DNA from: Streptomyces dengpaensis | Lineage (GTDB): Bacteria; Actinomycetota; Actinomycetes; Streptomycetales; Streptomycetaceae | Assembly (NCBI RefSeq): GCF_002946835.1 | Contig: NZ_CP026652.1 | Span: 1,984,001-2,048,000 of the forward strand | Direction: 5' to 3' | DNA length: 64,000 nucleotides | Shown here: positions 62,507 to 64,000 of the stretch, piece after piece | Position numbering within the stretch: position 1 is the first letter of the stretch | Layout: each line of letters opens with the position of its first letter | Position numbers and translations under genes: made by a program | Notes under the pieces: model-generated | What the model was told of the DNA's origin: nothing | The model's database searches: none | The model's input: the letters and a program-made list of their open reading frames with translations, nothing else

Positions 62507-63523
62507 TTACACCGGGCGCCACGGCTCCAGGGCAAGCCCCGGTTCGTCCTTGCGGCGCGTCACCAGCAACTCACCCGTAGACGGAGTGAGGCTCGCCGCG
62601 ACCACGTGGCCGTTCTCGTCCTCCGCCAGGGACACCAGGGCTTCGGCGGGGAGTTGAGGACCGGACTCCGTCCACCAGGCGCCCGCCGACTCCGACTCCG
62701 TCGGAAAAGCGGTGAAGGCCACCCGCCCACTCGCCGAACGCTGGGCGAGCAACGTGCAGTCGAGGCCGTCCAGCAAGCACCGGATGGCCGACACCGGGCC
62801 GGGGCCGGCGGCCGCTACGAGGGCGACCGGCTTGGTGCCGGGTCGCCAGGCGCACAGGTCACCCGACGCGTCGGTGAAGAAGACGGTGGTCGACGACGGG
62901 GAGGTGGCGAGCGCCCGGAGGGTGCCGGAACGTACCGGCGCTTCCAGGGCCTCCTCCATGACCGGTACCGCGCCCGGCTTCTCCTGGCGCCAGTGCAGGA
63001 TGCCGCCGGGGACGGCCGCGTACAGCTCGACGAGGCCGGACTCCCCCGTCACCGCCGCCAAGTCCTCGTGTACGGCACGCCCCTTGAGGTCGCGCCAAGG
63101 GCCCCAGCCGCCCTTCTCCTTCTGGCCGAGCATGCTCACCCCGCCGCCCTTGTTGCGTACGAAGACATGAGCGCGCCCCTGGGCGTCGACCGTGCAGGCG
63201 GGGTTGCCGGTCCGGCCCCCTGTCCTGTCAGGGTGCCCGATCGGGTCCCAGTCGAGGGCGGCAAGACGCGGCCGGAAGTGCGTCGAGTGGACGAGACCCG
63301 ACTCCTCGCGCACCGTGGGGCGCCAGGAGACGAGATGCGCGTAGCCGTCGGAGCCTTGGCCCACGGCGAGCACGGGATGCAGGCGTTGAGTGCCGCCCAC
63401 GGTGCGCGGAGGATCCCAGAGGCCGCCGGGGCCGCGCTCAGCCCGGCAGCGGACGGCGGCCTCCGACAGCAGGTAAGCACTGAGCCTGCCGTCGCGGCCG
63501 CGTATGAGCCAGTCGCCAATCAC
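62507..63523 (-). CDS. Hypothetical protein with beta-propeller-like repeats
   Basis: 338 residues from GTG 63523. Repeated strands of the type DGYAHLVSWRP, GRAHVFVRNKGGGVSMLGQK, WGPWRDLKG, LVELYAAVPGGILHWRQ, TVFFTDASGDLCAWRPG and GHVVAASLTPSTGELLVTRR suggest five to seven blades resembling the PLL/tachylectin-type propellers, where W.PW.DLG-like strings contact sugars. No signal peptide or membrane helix is visible, so it would act inside the cell unless exported otherwise. Function is unknown. It follows the NlpC/P60 gene by ~90 bp in the same direction. Confidence 0.7.
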   Translation of the reverse strand: MIGDWLIRGRDGRLSAYLLSEAAVRCRAERGPGGLWDPPRTVGGTQRLHPVLAVGQGSDGYAHLVSWRPTVREESGLVHSTHFRPRLAALDWDPIGHPDRTGGRTGNPACTVDAQGRAHVFVRNKGGGVSMLGQKEKGGWGPWRDLKGRAVHEDLAAVTGESGLVELYAAVPGGILHWRQEKPGAVPVMEEALEAPVRSGTLRALATSPSSTTVFFTDASGDLCAWRPGTKPVALVAAAGPGPVSAIRCLLDGLDCTLLAQRSASGRVAFTAFPTESESAGAWWTESGPQLPAEALVSLAEDENGHVVAASLTPSTGELLVTRRKDEPGLALEPWRPV

Positions 63524-63612
63524 CGGTTCACTTTAGTCCGGGGCGGGCCCGTAGCCGAGGCCCTCCCCCAAGGTCTTGGCTTCTCTCGGCCAGGGAGTAC
63601 CCCATCATCCGG

Positions 63613-64000
63613 TCACAGCCGCTTGGCGCTGCGCAGCAGACCGGCGTAGAAGCCGTTGCCGTCGATGCGCGAGGCGCCGCCCTTGTCGCCCATCGTCGGT
63701 CCGTTGACCTCCTTGCGGCTGGAGATGAAGACGCGGTGGCCGTCGGTGTCCAGGCCCAGATACAGGGCGACGTGGTCCATGTGGTTGCCGGTGCGGTGGT
63801 CCATCTTGAAGAAGAGGAGGTCGCCCGGCTGGAGGACGTCGATGTTCTTCGGGCGCGTGTACCAGGGCGCGGGCCCCTGCAGCTTGATGATGTCGACGCC
63901 CACCTTCGAGCGGGCCATGCCGTCGGCGGTGCGCGGCAGACCGTCGCCCGCGGTGTTCGTGGCCATCAGCGGATGGCGGGCGCGGTAGCCCCAGATCATC
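63613..64000 (-). CDS. NlpC/P60-like (CHAP-superfamily) peptidase, C-terminal part
   Basis: The 5' part lies beyond the window; 129 residues are seen and the Met at 63999 is probably internal. LQPGDLLFFKMDHRTGNHMD, followed by HVALYLGLDTDGHRVFISSR, is the catalytic His region of the NlpC/P60 fold (GDL.FF then HVAxYLG). The Cys half is outside. GFYAGLLRSAKRL ends the protein. It is probably a secreted or wall-associated amidase or endopeptidase, but without the N terminus no signal can be checked. Confidence 0.75.
   Translation of the reverse strand, partial: MIWGYRARHPLMATNTAGDGLPRTADGMARSKVGVDIIKLQGPAPWYTRPKNIDVLQPGDLLFFKMDHRTGNHMDHVALYLGLDTDGHRVFISSRKEVNGPTMGDKGGASRIDGNGFYAGLLRSAKRL

Overview
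High-GC DNA with strong codon bias, GTG/TTG starts, geosmin synthase, a coproporphyrin-type heme branch (HemQ, HemG/HemY, HemE), TreZ, DUF3000, DUF4349 and many alanine/arginine-rich proteins: this is a Streptomyces chromosome. From memory, the flanking order (geosmin synthase, msrB, murC, zapE, hemQ/hemG, hemE, RNase D, fadAB) follows the conserved Streptomyces core around the S. coelicolor geosmin locus, so most of the window reads as core or near-core DNA.

Layout. 1-13.2 kb: edge M14 peptidase, DUF1707-FHA protein, trehalose enzyme TreZ, a small-molecule kinase, an M24 peptidase, a LysE exporter, a PDZ membrane protein, geosmin synthase, a DUF89 protein, a membrane-anchored LPMO, a cytochrome P450 stub and a P1 peptidase. 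13.5-27.4 kb: a flippase-like membrane protein, then an accessory four-gene minus-strand block made of a SLATT-like two-helix membrane protein, a 1729-residue pseudo-EccC fused to a STAND-like ATPase, a STAND-like ATPase fused to a calcineurin-type phosphoesterase, and an EccC-like FtsK ATPase with Ubl and FHA modules. It is bordered by a frameshifted transposase remnant. I consider this block the best candidate for an undescribed system. 27.5-38.7 kb: sugar oxidoreductase/TIM-barrel pair, methyltransferase, heme oxygenase/polyprenyl synthetase pair, MsrB, MurC, a RibD-like reductase, ZapE, and a decayed carbonic anhydrase-SulP locus. 38.7-50 kb: slipin, glycine-rich secreted protein, deacetylase lipoprotein, small zinc-ribbon protein, PTH2 protein, MNIO (DUF692) plus TIGR04222 pair, secreted S33 hydrolase, hemQ-hemG. 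50-64 kb: DUF4349 lipoprotein, CoA-disulfide-reductase-like flavoprotein, rhomboid, hemE, DUF3000, LuxR-type regulator, RNase D, fadAB, a propeller-like protein and an NlpC/P60 gene cut by the window end.

Recurring themes. Several genes (FHA, PDZ, phosphoesterase, deacetylase, hemQ) have their last codons and stop codon inside short tandem repeats that run on into the downstream gap. Several + strand genes show a TANNNT -10 box 6-7 nt before the start codon, as expected for leaderless transcripts. Strong hairpins separate most convergent pairs. No tRNA, rRNA or CRISPR array was seen.
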